The translations under genes and the position numbers were made by a program. Below the pieces are notes generated by a model. That model did not search any database and was not told the origin of the DNA. It worked only from the letters and a program-made list of their open reading frames with translations. A stretch of DNA of 64,000 nucleotides from Corydoras sp. C115 (Eukaryota; Chordata; Actinopteri; Siluriformes; Callichthyidae), in NCBI GenBank assembly GCA_019802505.1, contig JAFMOC010000262.1, forward strand, positions 477,501 through 541,500. The letters run 5' to 3'. Below are positions 1-11,554 of the stretch, piece by piece (positions within the stretch are counted from its first letter, which is position 1; each line of letters starts with the position of its first letter).

Positions 1-170
1 TACCTTTAGTAAATAAACAGTAGCGTCTCGGCAGTTATATATACACAGTAGTATAGACACAAAACATATTTGTGTAAAACATGTTTACATATAAAAAAGT
101 AAGAATTGTTGATGCAATCATTTTCTCTAGTATGTTTCACAGAAGCAGCATGTTTACGGCGCACCTGGCG

Positions 171-286
171 CTTGCTTGGGCTGTATATGTCCGTTGCATG
201 CTCACCAACATGCTCTATGAATGAATTATTGTGTATGTTGTGCAGTTAAATTTATTTTAAATAAATCCTGATTATAATTCCCATTC
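171..286. repeat. Left copy of a ~120 bp inverted repeat
   Basis: This stretch reappears in reverse complement at 15817-15937 with only a few differences (a short insertion near the outer end and scattered substitutions). Shared landmarks are a CATGCTCTATGAATGAATTA-like core and a TTTATTTTAAATAAAT segment. The pair brackets the HECT gene relic and its nested insertions. They could be terminal repeats of one ~15.8 kb unit, or two independent copies of one interspersed repeat in opposite orientation; the sequence does not decide. Confidence 0.75.
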
Positions 287-840
287 TGTTAAACATTCCC
301 ATTCACGCCCCGCCGTTCCGCTCTCTCCTTCACACACACCCACTACACCGACACGCCCAATTCCCACTGCTACACGCTCCGCACCGCACACACCCATATC
401 CACACCTGTTACACATTCCATTAATCACAGATCACCCTCTCCAGACTATTAGGTGCAGGTGTGCTTCGCTGATTACAGCGTCCTTTTAAGCCGCCGATTC
501 GGATCCATCGGGGCAGAGTTTTTTGGGATGCATCACGTTTATGCACGCTGCGCACGTCTACCCGTTACGCTCCTGTCCGGGACATCCTGAACGTGTTCTG
601 GCGAGACTGGCTTTTTCGTTTTTCGTTTTTCGATTGACTCACTACTTCTTCACAGGATCGCTCACCACGGGAAAAATAATTACTTCGGGGACTTCGGCGT
701 GCACACACCGACCCCCCCTCGTCCGCATGCCACGCTGCTCACGCGCCGCCTCGACGTGAGCCGCCGCTTCCTATGGACTGTGGGAGGTTTTTGACTGTTT
801 TTGCTCATTTGACTATTTTTGTTTTGCTTTTCCTAAACAT
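287..840 (+). mobile_element. LTR-like fragment related to the LTR at 25409
   Basis: The first ~170 bases (pyrimidine-rich, with CACACACCCAC-type runs, then a GATCACCCTCTCC block and an ATTAGGTGCAGG-like stretch) resemble the start of the Gypsy LTR at 25409-25885. The rest is GC-rich and not matched elsewhere in the window. It lies where the last HECT-domain exons would be expected, so its arrival may have removed them. No clean TG...CA ends or target duplication were found. It may be only part of an LTR. Confidence 0.3.
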
Positions 841-922
841 GTCTTATAATTTTTTTCAAGGCATCCATTAGGGACCAAATGTTTGAAAATGATCAATATT
901 TAATTTGAATTGTAATACACAC

Positions 923-1509
923 CTTTATTAACTTATCTCTGAAGCTCTGGTCTCCAACTTCATCCAGTGAGGCAGGAGGTGGAGATTTGCCACAGAGCTG
1001 AAGAAAAAGACGGTCAGAGAAAAAGTGTGGACCAACCCCACCATGAATTATGCACACTGTCACCATTTTTCCAATCAGTGCATACAGTCCAGTTTCAAGA
1101 GCTGAAAAACATAATTTAATATCATACCCATTTAATAAACACTACATTAAATAACCAGTTTTGTGCAGACTATTCAACATGTTCAAAAGTAAAGAAAACT
1201 AAAATTACTTACCATGAGTATCAAGTGCCAACAGTCTACTATTCTCAAGTCCATCAAATACCTTTGAGTGCTGTATTGCCTTCATTAGCAACCTTAGATA
1301 TTCCCTGGTTGGCCCACCATCATCAACAGCCCCTTCTCCAGTCCCCTCATTGTCAACAAAAATTACATCCAGCTTTGCACCTGGGTCAAAACGGCGGCGT
1401 TTAAATGCTTGAATACTTCCCTGCAAAATGTTGTCTCTGCAAACGTTTATTTGATTGCTTGTTTGATTTGATGTGAGATCCACTTTGTTGAGAAGCCTCA
1501 TCAAGACAG
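923..1509 (-). pseudogene. HECT domain N-lobe, two exons
   Basis: Exon 1213-1509 encodes the start of a HECT domain, with the signature run VDDGGPTREYLRLL and the following LLALD. Its donor is GTAAGT at 1212. Exon 923-1101 continues with IGKMVTVCIIHGG and a GPHFFSDRLF run, typical of the N-lobe of fish G2E3-like proteins, which contacts the E2 enzyme in HECT ligases. The reading frame is open through both exons. The C-lobe that should follow is not present in the window, so the domain is cut roughly in half. Confidence 0.75.
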
Positions 1510-2459
1510 CTTGCAGATTAATGCGGTAACATGAAAGCAAACACTTAACTGAACTAAATAAGAAAGGTTTAGGTTATAAAATACATATTCAAATAAAAGA
1601 AGCATACTTTGTTGATGAGGATTCATAGTCCTCTATTGTTTGAAGAGTTGGTTGAAGTGAAGGAGATGGTGCAGTGGACTGGTGGGGGAGAGTGGGAGCT
1701 GGTGAAAGGCAACGGTGGCCTGCAGCAGGGTAAGCGCTACTGGGTTCCTGAATTTGAGGCAAAATAAACACAAACACAGAACAACTTAATACAAAATATA
1801 TGGAAAAAAATATTAGGACACCAACATATTACACCTATAGAAGCGATTTTTTACATCCCATTTTAAGCATTATTATTGCTTTCAACAAGATTTCAGAGTT
1901 TATACATTGGAATTTTGGCCAATTTTCCAGATGAACATTTGTGAGGTCTGGCATGGGGGAGGGATGTTGGACAAGAGGGACTGGCTCACAATCTGCATTT
2001 TAGTTCCCTAAGGTGTTTGATGTGGTTGATGCTGGGGATCACCAAACTTACCCAACCTTGTAAGTCACACTAAAATAGAAACGGGCCTTCTCCAAAGTGT
2101 TCCAAAAAAGTTGGAAAAGTTGAAAGCATACATTGTCCACAATTGTACAACATATTCTAAACCATTAGAATTTCCCATCACTGAGATAAGGATAAGGAGA
2201 TAAGGAGACTAGACCAAACCCTGAAAACCAACCTCCCTCCTCCTTTACAGTTGGCACAATGCAGTCAGGCAGGTATTATCCTTTCAGTCATTCAAAAAAA
2301 TTGTAAACAAAAAGGTATCAAAGATTGAAAATGTTCTGTATGACATTGCTGTTCACCTGTACAGAGAGTGTATCCATCCACTGAACATAGAAGGTTGAAA
2401 ACCCTTTGATGTTGTAGTGTTCAATGGATCCTGACAGTGTACTTTCTATTTATACTTAC

Positions 2460-4190
2460 TATTAAGTATTCTATTTGATGATGCTTCAATTAGACAAAAA
2501 ACCTCACTGGCCATTTCTTCCTGTCCAGCAAAATCAAACAATGTCTAAAGCAAAGAACAGAGACAGGACTTTAAATCTATGATATTTATAAATGCTACTT
2601 CTGAACCTTGCATCACAGCTAATCTATCTCTTAGAGGTTAACAATGATGCAGCAAAAGTTGATTACCTGTATAAATTCAGACAAGATAAATTTTCTGGTC
2701 TTCACCAGCCCATTTGGAAATTTTAATTTGAGTGGCACTCCATCAACAGGCTCTTCAAAAGCAACCATTCTGCTCTGTCTTGTCTCAATTGCCTATAACA
2801 CACAAGTATACATGCATGAATTTTAAAAGGCCAAATCAACAGGACAAAATATATGACCTACTAGAAGTGTGCTACATTATCTGTATTAAGTGGCATCTGT
2901 ATTCTTATTCATTTTTTTTGTTTGATGTGCATGTCTCTGAACGTCAACCTTTAAGCAATTTGAGGTTTGAACCAGATTTCATTACTGTCACCATCTCTAC
3001 TTTGCTCGCTATGGCAAGACTGTGTTTGTTTTACCAAGTTGAGGAGGGCTAAAAAAATGCATGTGAAGTAGTGAGGCTATAGCAGTCAGGATGAAATGAG
3101 TGCTTCAGCTGCATTCACACAAAATACAACAATGTCTCCTCTCCAACTGGGGTTCGTATATGGGTGAGACTGTACTTTCTTGAGCTTTAGAATGTAATTT
3201 AACTGCTATGAAACAATCACAAACAAACTTCTGTTTATCTGTTTCATTGCTTTATTTTTTATAATACCACTCACTTTCTCCAGTTTTCCTTTAGGTAGCA
3301 TCTATAAATAATTTTTAAAGTATCAGAATCTGTAAAAAAAAAAAAAAAAACAGACAATATTTCATTAATGAATTGACATCATTTACCTTTAACCGTCTCT
3401 TTTCCTGTGCCTCAAGTGCCTGATCTCTCATTTCCTGGTTGAAATAAATAGAAATATGTTATTCTCCAAGATTTCAGTTAAACACAAAAGCCTCTATTTG
3501 GAAAATTTATTCAAAAGGGGGCCTACTCTTTCTTGGTCCACCAGCAATGATTCATTATATTCTGAGTCTTGTTGATGCCTTAAGTTTCGCCATTCTTGCA
3601 AGGTCTGAAAAGCATTCAGTATAGCAGGAATACAATGTAATTAGCATGAAAAATGCTTGACTCATCTCAGACAATGAAACAAAAAACTGTACATCTATGT
3701 AGGCAATATGTGTGTACTACCTCAGTTGGGTTTGTTTCCTCAGTTGGATTTTGTTCATTATTTAGATTTGTTGCATCATTTTGGGTTGTAACACAACATG
3801 ACGCTGGCACAGACTCCTGTGGTGCAAGAGGCATATTAGCAGCTGTTTCCTGTGATAATATTGTGGCAATCAGAAATAGTCTAATCATATAATCTTACAA
3901 GAGTTCAACACTTTTCTAAATTCTAAAACAGGAATTACATACCTGTGACACTTCAGCAAGTGGGAGAATGTATAGCCTACTTCTTCCAGTAGCCTCCTTT
4001 AATTCCTTGACAGATTTGGCTTGGACCTTTACCAGCTTTTTGCCTTTTTCAGCCCTAGCCAACTCAAAACCTACCAGATTAAGGCTTACTTGGGGGAAGC
4101 TCTGATGGATAAACTGGTTAAATTCTGCTAAACTCCAGTTCAGTTTAATTTGAGAACATTTGCCTTTTTCTCTCTCATGCAATGGTAACC
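2460..4190 (-). pseudogene. N-terminal and middle exons of the HECT-like gene
   Basis: Exon 3943-4190 encodes a module ending in GRSRLYILPLAEV, a motif I associate with the N-terminal part of fish G2E3-like HECT proteins. Exon 3721-3849 is a low-complexity, Asn/Thr-rich linker. Exons 3527-3604 and 3387-3434 encode a charged helix (EYNESLLVDQE, then EMRDQALEAQEKRRLK) like the segment before UBX-type domains. Exon 2667-2792 reads into a beta-rich stretch with PLKLKFPNG, compatible with a UBX/ubiquitin-like fold. Exon 2460-2544 continues with LFDFAGQEEMASEVF. All borders are GT/AG. Domain assignment beyond the family likeness is inference. Confidence 0.6.
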
Positions 4191-4587
4191 CTAAAATAAA
4201 ATGCAATTTATATGAGAGAAACTCAAAAATTGATCAGAAATTCTGATTACATTACATTACGATTAAGAGTTGATTCAATGGGTTTATCTCCCCAGTGTTA
4301 CGGTTTACCAAGGCAAAACCGTGAGACGTAGGTGGATCCGCTACTCGGAACGACAAGGTCGGGGCGGGGATTAGGTGTTTACAGAGTTTATTCAGCCACA
4401 CACAGGTAAACGTAACATAGACAGGTGAACACAGTGGCTGCGGAGCTGGGGCCTGACATCACGGCGTCCGACGTCAGCGGGGCCGTGTTCCAATCCGCAG
4501 CGTCGAGCAGGGTGGAGTGTGGCTGAATACCAGATGAACACAAGGCGGGACGTAGAACTGTAAACTGAGGCATAAACACAGGACCAT

Positions 4588-5580
4588 ATAAAACGACATG
4601 TATGCTTTAAAAACATTAATATAAGCTCATCCCTGACAGCATGGTGGGAGTTTCTTAAAATGATTAAGTCTTCAATAATCCCATGCAAAAAAACACCCAT
4701 CTGGAACAATCCTGACATCCTACAACAAAATACTATGTTAAACTTCCCAAATTGGAGAAGTAACGGAATTGAATACCTGGAACATATTTTTGAGGGCATA
4801 GATTTTATACCATTTGACAGATTAATAACACAATATGGCATAAACAAAAAACAATTTTTAGAATATCAGCAAATTAAATCTATAATAAAAAATAAATTTA
4901 AGCTCAATAACACTAGATTAGAAACACCATTAGCTGTTTCAGAATTTATTAATCTTAAACCCCCCAAATTACTATCGCAAATCTACAAGTTAATATCTAA
5001 AATAGACTGTTCAATATCACTTCCTATTGGGAAATGGGAATCAGACTTGGCAGTTAACTATGAACAAGACACTTGGTCTCAAATATGTTCAAGAACTTTT
5101 AAAATGACTAAAAACCCCAATTTACAATTAATACAGTATAAACTTCTTTACAGAGTACATTATACAGGCCAGCGAATGTTCCAAATGGGTTTTGCTTCAT
5201 CTAACACCTGCTCACAGTGCACAGGTAACATACCTGATGATTACATGCATGCTCTCTGGTTCTGTCCACCTGTTCAGAGGTTCTGGGCTCGGGTATGTGA
5301 AGACTTATCTGAGTGTCTGCAATGTAATATTCCACTATCTCCTTCTGTTTGCTTATTGGCTAAATTAGATGATGTCACTTTAGAGAAAAATAGATCTTAT
5401 GTGATTTTCACGGCCTTATGTATCGCAAAGAAAACTATACTTATGAATTGGAAAAACAAAAACGCTCTTAGTATTAATCAGTATAAAAATCTTTTGTTAG
5501 ATCACATTAGTCTTGAGACAACCTCTGCTGCCACATCAGATCCATCTCTTTGGGCTTCCCTGATTGACTCGATCACGTAG
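4588..5580 (+). CDS. L1-type ORF2 C-terminal fragment
   Basis: The frame is open from the insertion point through the ATG at 4660 to TAG at 5578-5580, so the start is set by truncation rather than a real initiation codon. The ~330 residues match the part of LINE ORF2 after the reverse transcriptase: a region rich in Lys, Asn and Ile, then a reverse-transcriptase zinc-knuckle-like motif around 5205-5290 (CSQC, then HALWFCPPVQRFW). The endonuclease and RT core are absent. A/T-rich codon use contrasts sharply with the G-rich DNA that follows. The open frame suggests a fairly young insertion. It cannot support retrotransposition. Confidence 0.8.
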   Translation: MKRHVCFKNINISSSLTAWWEFLKMIKSSIIPCKKTPIWNNPDILQQNTMLNFPNWRSNGIEYLEHIFEGIDFIPFDRLITQYGINKKQFLEYQQIKSIIKNKFKLNNTRLETPLAVSEFINLKPPKLLSQIYKLISKIDCSISLPIGKWESDLAVNYEQDTWSQICSRTFKMTKNPNLQLIQYKLLYRVHYTGQRMFQMGFASSNTCSQCTGNIPDDYMHALWFCPPVQRFWARVCEDLSECLQCNIPLSPSVCLLAKLDDVTLEKNRSYVIFTALCIAKKTILMNWKNKNALSINQYKNLLLDHISLETTSAATSDPSLWASLIDSIT

Positions 5581-8040
5581 GGTGGGTGGGGGTCCTCGTC
5601 TCGTCCTGCGGGCGCCGTGGCTGATGTTGGGGGGTGTTGGGGTTTGGGGGCGTCCGGGGGAGCCTGGGGGCTGGGTCGGCGGGGGTACCTGGGTAGGGGT
5701 GCTGCCGCTCGCCGCCCGGGGCGGGCCTCGTGGGGGGTGGGGGGTGGCCTCTAGTGGCTGCGTGCGGGTCTGGGGTGGTTGGTGGCCGCAGGCGCGGGCT
5801 CAGCCGGCGGCCTGGCTGCCCTGGGGTGGATTCGGGGTGGGTTGCCCCCGGGCTGGGGTCCTGGCCGGGCCTGGGGGGCCTGGACCCGGGCGGGCGTGTT
5901 GCCGGGGCTTTGCCGGGGCATGCCTCGGTGTGTGGCCCCTGGCTGGGGGTCTTCGGTCCATTGGTGGGCTGTGGGTCTCGTTGGCCGGGGGGGCTCTGGG
6001 TCGCGGGGGGGGGGGGGGTGTTGGCCGGGCGGGGGGGTAGATCAGGCTCTGCCTGGGTGTCCTGTGTTATATGTGCTGAGAGTTATCTGACTGTTCGGGT
6101 GGGAGTAGAATTTCCTCTGGGGTGGGGACCGGTGGAGGGCCTCGGTGCTGGCTGGCTCTTGGGGGGGGCACGCTCCCGGTGGCTGCCTTGTGCTCTGGGT
6201 GGCTGGGTGGGCATGCTCGGTGGGATCGCCCTTGTTGGAGTTTGGTGGCTGCTACGGCTGGGGGGGGCTGGCTGTGGAGCTGGGGGTGGTGGCTTGGGGA
6301 TCTGGATGGCCCTGGGGCGGGTGGGGTGTTGGTCCCGCCTTCGGCAGTCCCCTGGGCTCTGTCCATTCATGGCCTCTTGCTGCCCAGCCTGGTATGGTGC
6401 ACCATCTGCCCTGGAGCGGGGGCACTGGGGCCTCCCTCCCTGGGTGGATCTCGGGGAACGGGGGAGCCTACTGGGGTCAGTGGGGGGGCTGGCTCCCTGG
6501 GGGCGTTTGCGCCCCCAGTTGTTTCTCCCCATCCCTCGTCGCATCCCTCCATCCTCTTCACTTCAATTCCACTCATGTAGGGCTGTGGGGTTCCATGACC
6601 ACCTGGACCCCAATTTTATTATACACCCTAGACATTCACTATTAACACTCTCATGACACTCACATATAGGGCCTTGGGAATGGGCATTATGTGGCGTGCA
6701 GTGGGTGGGGCTGCTAAGCGGTCTCACCACTGTCGCCTGGGCCTGCTCCCAACATTACACATAGACACTTAGGGTTTGGGCTGGAGTGGGGGTGCACGTC
6801 TCTGGGTCAGATCATGTGCCGACCTCCCCCTCCTCCCCCTTTTAATCGCACCTTAAAAAACAACAAGCATCAACAGCATATCTGGGGGTGGGGGTATGTG
6901 TGTGGGGTCTTAAGCCACTCCCCCGTTTCCCGTTATGCCGCTTGGGGTGGGGGGTAGGTGAATAAGGGGCAGTCCGTCTGGTGGGGGCGGGGGCGGTGGG
7001 TGGGCTGCGGGGCTTGGGGGGGTGGTGGGGGCGGGGCCGGTGTTCTGGCTTCCCTGGGCCTGTTTGGATTCTTGGGTCATTGCCCTGGGCTGTGCGGTCA
7101 TTCCTCTGGCCGGGCTTGTCGCCGGGGTCTGGCGGGCGCTCGGCAGGGGGTGTCTGCTTGGCTGTTGGTGGTGCTCGGCGGTGGTCGGGGGCGGGTCCTC
7201 ACCGTGGCGGGGGCTTGCCCTGCCGGTCTGGTGCAGCCCGGGCTGTGGGACGGCCTTGCGGGTTCGTGGCTTTGGCCGTCCCCTCCTCTCCACCCCGGAG
7301 AGAATGGGTTTACCCTCTGGGTCCGGATGTGGGTTCCCACCAATAGGGGGCGGACGCATGTCCTGGACCCAGAGTGTGTATAGAGTGTGTATGGGGAGTA
7401 TGAGTGAGTGTGGCGTATATGTTACTGTATATGTTTACTTCGAATGAGTGGAGGTGAGTATGAGGGTGGGATGGTATGAGTACGTTTGTGTGTGAATGTG
7501 TATTTGTCAGGCTGGGGCCTGGTCTGCTCCCTCTCCTGGGTCATCTAGGGTCCGCCTAATGGTGGCCCCCACCTCCGCGTCGCATTCCCCTCCCGGGGGG
7601 GTTGTGCCCTTTGCCCTCTGGTGGGCTGGTGGCTCTCGGTTTCGGGGGCTGGGCGCCGGGGGGTGTGCTGGCTGGGCCTGGTGGCTGCCTGGTTGGGTTT
7701 GGGCCCCGTGGCCCCGGGGGGGCCCTGGCTGGGGGGTGGCGCGCCTCGGGGTCCCGGGCCTCCGTGTCCATGGTCGGATCTGCTCTGGCGTGGCGGGTGC
7801 CGGCGGGGTCTGAGGGCTTGGGGCTGCTGACCCCTGGGCTCGGCGGGGGGCTGCTGGGGGCTTCCCTCGGCTCTCCCTTTGGGTCCGTTCGGGGGGGTGG
7901 GGTGTGCGGTTGTCCCTGCATTGGGGCCCCTGGGGGCGCGGCGCCTGGGACCTCCGCGGTGCCTTTGGCCCTGGTCTTCCTGGTGCCTGCCTCGGGCCTT
8001 GGGGTCGGGGCCGGGGGTCCCCCACGGTCACTACTACAAA
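5581..8040 (+). other. Very G-rich L1 3' UTR
   Basis: About 2.4 kb of the sense strand is dominated by GGG, GGGG and longer runs (for example around 6005-6025 and 7010-7030), broken by a normal-composition stretch at about 6560-6900. The many long ORFs here are by-products of low stop-codon frequency and show no family likeness. The position, between the ORF2 stop and the LINE 3' end, makes it a 3' UTR. Its RNA or DNA could form G-quadruplexes. Confidence 0.7.
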
Positions 8041-8229
8041 TTCCCATTTGGCATTCCTATGGAAGAAATCTTTCATCTACTTGCATGCTCACAACTGCAC
8101 ACAAACAGGTGTTCAGATCCTGGTTTCTTAAAATTGTCTTTCTTTTCGTTAATCTATAAAATCAATTAAAAAAATAGTTTAAATAAATAAATAAATATAT
8201 TTATACTGGAAATTGTAACTAATTTTAGT

Positions 8230-8489
8230 ATATGAAGGTAAAATGTAGGTATGGATGTGTGTGTATTTATGTATGTGTGTATGTATGTGTATGTGTATGT
8301 GTGTATATGTGTATGTGTATGTATGTATGTATGTATGTATATATGTGCGTATGGGCATATATGTACTTTTGCGTAGGCGCATATATGTGTATGTGTATGT
8401 ATGTGTGTATGTATGTATGTGTATATATGAATAGATATATATATATGTATGTGTATGTGTATATATGTATATGTGTGTGTGTATGTATG

Positions 8490-8546
<57 letters not shown>
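8230..8546. repeat. TATG/TA microsatellite
   Basis: Imperfect (TATG)n and (TG)n tracts from about 8230 pass into a pure (TA)n tract at about 8494-8546, followed by TTTA repeats to ~8600. The ORFs across it (Tyr/Val/Cys-rich) are artefacts. It lies in the 3' UTR of the L1. Confidence 0.9.
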
Positions 8547-8552
<6 letters not shown>

Positions 8553-8612
8553 ATTTATTTATTTATTTTCTTTTCTCTTTATTTATTTATTTATTTATTT
8601 TTTTCTTTTCTC

Positions 8613-8966
8613 TGTCACGCTAGTCTACCTCGGGCAGAAGCGGAAGCGCATCGGACGCGCAAAACCGACGTATAAACGCGCTGAAGGGAGCCAGGCACGC
8701 AGGTAGCGAGAACAGGATTTATTTAAAGGTGCAGTACACCAAAAACATGAGGTACGTAAAAGACTATGTGACATAGAAGACATGACCAGCACCAAAGACA
8801 TGAAACAATGGACATAAATACAAAAGGACACCCGATCACGTGCACAAGACAAACCAATAACAAAACGGAGTTAATTAATTAAACTAAAGAGCACAGAACG
8901 TTAATTAACTCAAATGAACGGGACGAAACACAAAACAGGTGACAGGTGCCCTAGGCACCTCTTACA
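8613..8966 (-). repeat. 3' LTR of the compact element
   Basis: A 354 bp LTR matching 11199-11554 with a handful of substitutions and small indels. It contains the near-palindrome GGTGCCCTAGGCACC by its outer U3 end and TTAATTAA sites, both shared with the related solo LTR at 32736. It is the 3' copy because the element reads leftward. Confidence 0.85.
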
Positions 8967-9353
8967 TTACCCCCGCCCCAGCGGTCGCACAACGGAGTGA
9001 CGCGACCAAGAGAAAAAAAAACAGTCCCGGGGGGGGGGGGTCCTCCGCCCTCCTTGAGCGGGGCTTGGATGGCGCCCTCGGGTGGACGCCCTCTGCGGGT
9101 GAGGCGTGCCGAACGCCCTTTGGCTGCAACGTCAGGTGGACGCCCACGGCGGATCAGAAGTGGGCCACGCCCACTGGCTGCGTGGTCCGGTGGACGCCCA
9201 CGTCGGGCGCGGAGTTGGCCACGTACTCTGGCTGCGTGGCGAGGCGGGCGCCCCCGTCGGACGAGGAGTGGGCCACGCCCTCTGGCAGCGTGGTCCGGTG
9301 GACGCCCACATCGGGCGGCGTGGCGAGGCGGATGCCCCCTGGCGGCGTGGCGA

Positions 9354-10540
9354 GCGGCGTGCGGCCCCTGCTGCTCGGGCTGGGCGGCGGCGTGCGGCCC
9401 CTGCTGCTCGGGCTGGGCGGCGGCGTGCGGCCCCTGCTGCTCGGGCTGGGCGGCGGCGTGCGGCCCCTGCTGCTCGGGCTGGGCGGCGGCGTGCGGCCCC
9501 TGCTGCTCGGGCTGGGCGGCGGCGTGCGGCCCCTGCTGCTCGGGCTGGGCGGCGGCGTGCGGCCCCTGCTGCTCGGGCTGGGCGGCGGCGTGCGGCCCCT
9601 GCTGCTCGGGCTGGGCGGCGGCGTGCGGCCCCTGCTGCTCGGGCTGGGCGGCGTGACGCCCCCTGGGCTGCGAAACGGGCGGCGTGACGCCCCCTGGGCT
9701 TCGGAACAGGCGGCGTGACGCCCCTGGGCTTCGGAACGGGCGGCGTGACGCCCCTGGGCTTCGGAACGGGCGGCGTGACGCCCCTGGGCTTCGGAACGGG
9801 CGGCGTGACGCCCCTGGGCTTCGGTACGGGCGGCGTGACGCCCCTGGGCTTCGGTACGGGCGGCGTGACGCCCCTGGGCTTCGGAACGGGAGGCGTGACG
9901 CCCCTGGGCTTCGGTACGGGCGGCGTGACGCCCCTGGGCTTCGGAACGGGCGACGTGACGCCCCTGGGCTTCGGAACGGGCGGCGTGACGCCCCTGGGCT
10001 TCGGAACGGGCGGCGTGACGCCCCTGGGCTTCGGAACGGGCGGCGTGACGCCCCTGGGCTTCGGAACGGGCGGCGTGACGCCCCTGGGCTTCGGAACGGG
10101 CGGCGTGACGCCCCTGGGCTTCGGTACGGGCGGCGTGACGCCCCTGGGCTTCGGTACGGGCGGCGTGACGCCCCTGGGCTTCGGTACGGGCGGCGTGACG
10201 CCCCTGGACATGGGTTCTTGTGCTGACAGGACCTCGGCGGGCACGCATGCTGGCTGGACCTCGGCGGGCACACATGCTGGCTGGACCTTGGCGGGCACGC
10301 ACGCTGGGCGGACCTCTGCGGGTTCACACCCTGGCAGGACCTTGGGCACGCATGCTGGCAGGACCTTGGCGGGCACGCACGCTGGGCGGACCTCTGCAGA
10401 TTCACACCCTCGCAGGACCTTGGGCACGCATGCTGGCAGGACCTTGGCGGGCACGCACGCTGGGCGGACCTCTGCGGGTTCACACCCTCGCAGGACCTCG
10501 GCGGGCACGCACACTGGGCGGACCTCGGCCGGCACCTCGG
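9354..10540 (-). repeat. Three adjacent 30 bp minisatellite arrays
   Basis: About 9357-9650 holds ~10 copies of a 30 bp unit containing GGCCCCTGCTGCTCGGGCTG. About 9651-10206 holds ~18 copies of a 30 bp unit containing GGCGTGACGCCCCTGGGCTT, varying mostly at one A/T position. About 10207-10540 holds longer degenerate units containing GGCGGGCACGCA. Because 30 is a multiple of 3 and the units lack stops, several frames stay open on both strands. On the element's coding strand they read as decapeptides such as EAQGRHAART or GVTPPVPKPR depending on the frame. The same repeats occur in the sister element at 14056-14400. Confidence 0.9.
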
Positions 10541-10657
10541 GCGCTCCATCCTGTACACAGAACATATACACACCCCCCGCATTGCCCAAACACATTGACA
10601 TTTCAGACGTGGGGAAGACGGACTGGACACACGAGACAGGGGGACACGGATCCACAT

Positions 10658-11074
10658 TTACCCCCCGAGTGTTGGCTCCGGTACCGCCCCCTCGCAACGC
10701 GATCCAGACACAGCGCGGTCCGGCGCGGGCGCGTCACGTGACTGCCCCGCAGCACACGTACCGCGCGCACGCTGCGTCTTAGCACCGCGTCGGCGCGCCC
10801 TGCGCCTGGATCTCGCCGCGCGGGGTTTAACAAACTGGACCGGAGCGTCCGTCCAGAACTCCTCAGAGTTGCGGAGGGTGCGTATGGGCAGAATATGCCC
10901 ATACAGGTACGACTCGCCCTCGCTATCGGACACCTGAACCAAGTCCAGGCCCTCCTCAGCGCAGAGCGCTTCGTACCCGTACCTCCACAACCACTCATCA
11001 TCGGAATCATAATCCCACATAGACATTACATAATTCGGGCCGTCCTTACGGCTCCGGGACGGCGGACTGCGCAT
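10658..11074 (-). CDS. Orphan 138-aa ORF of the compact LTR element
   Basis: This lies directly downstream of the 5' LTR of its element, where gag would be. The N-terminal part is acidic and aromatic (MWDYDSDDEWLWRYGY near residues 19-34), followed by SYLYGHILPIRTLRNSEEFW and an Arg-rich stretch. The SYLYGHILP...NSEEFW block recurs in the sister element at ~13658-13730 with the same surroundings, so it is conserved between copies on opposite strands. I do not recognise the family; there is no zinc knuckle or protease motif. By position it may be a structural (Gag-like) protein or a relic of one. Confidence 0.5.
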   Translation of the reverse strand: MRSPPSRSRKDGPNYVMSMWDYDSDDEWLWRYGYEALCAEEGLDLVQVSDSEGESYLYGHILPIRTLRNSEEFWTDAPVQFVKPRAARSRRRARRRGAKTQRARGTCAAGQSRDAPAPDRAVSGSRCEGAVPEPTLGG

Positions 11075-11198
11075 AGCAGCGCACTCGCGGACACAGCGGA
11101 ACGCGCCGCGAGTACGAGGCTACACGCCCCCCGCAAAGAAAAATTTAGAAAAGCTTACCTGGGCTCTGGACTCCCCAAATTTCCTTGGCTGGTCGTTA

Positions 11199-11554
11199 TG
11201 TCACGATAGTCTACCTCGGGCAGAAGCGGAAGCGCATCGGACGCGCAAAACCGGCGTATAAACGCGCTGAAGGGAGCCAGGCACGCAGGTAACAGAAACA
11301 GGATTTATTTAAAGGTGCAGGAACACCAAAAAGCATGAGGTACGTAAAAGACTATGTGACATAGAAGACACGACCAGCACCAAAGACACGAAACAATGGA
11401 CATAAATACAAAAGGACACCCGATCACGTGCACAAGACAAACCAATAACAAAACGGAGTTAATTAACTAAACTAAAGAGCACAGAACGTTAATTAACTCA
11501 AATGAACGGGACGAAACACAAAACAGGTGACAGGTGCCCTAGGCACCTCTTACA
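11199..11554 (-). repeat. 5' LTR of the compact element
   Basis: A 356 bp LTR, the partner of 8613-8966. Transcription would run leftward from it into the orphan ORF. The bases just inside it on the minus strand (AACGACCAGCCAAGG) occupy the primer-binding position, but I could not match them to a tRNA. Confidence 0.85.

Larger units (their letters stand above)
8613..11554 (-). mobile_element. Compact LTR retroelement with minisatellite interior
   Basis: Two nearly identical LTRs, 8613-8966 and 11199-11554, begin TG and end CA and are flanked by the 5 bp duplication TTCTC (8608-8612 and 11555-11559), inside the L1 3' UTR. The element reads on the minus strand: an AATAAA lies in the LTR, and a purine tract (GGGGCGGGGGTAA, minus strand) abuts the 3' LTR. 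The interior of ~2.2 kb has an orphan ORF (10658-11074) and then tandem arrays; no protease, RT or integrase is visible. It is therefore probably non-autonomous and mobilised in trans. The near-identity of the LTRs suggests a recent insertion. Confidence 0.85.

Noticed and set aside
523..759. A 78-codon ORF that might be an exon
   Set aside because: No family likeness, no splice or promoter context, and it lies in an LTR-like fragment.
1915..2045. Weak likeness between this stretch and 28830-28925 (ACATTTGTGA phrases)
   Set aside because: Possibly an old DNA transposon remnant, but too short and diverged to annotate.
5564..7830. Many long overlapping ORFs on both strands in the G-rich region
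   Set aside because: They follow from the low stop-codon frequency of G-rich DNA; residues are low-complexity (Gly/Trp/Arg or Pro/Arg), frames overlap on both strands, and the position fits a LINE 3' UTR.
8232..8706. Tyr/Ile/Val/Cys-rich ORFs
   Set aside because: They translate a TATG/TA microsatellite.
9357..10206. CRISPR-like array of regular 30 bp units
   Set aside because: The units are contiguous with no unique spacers, lie within an LTR element in vertebrate DNA, and no cas genes are present.
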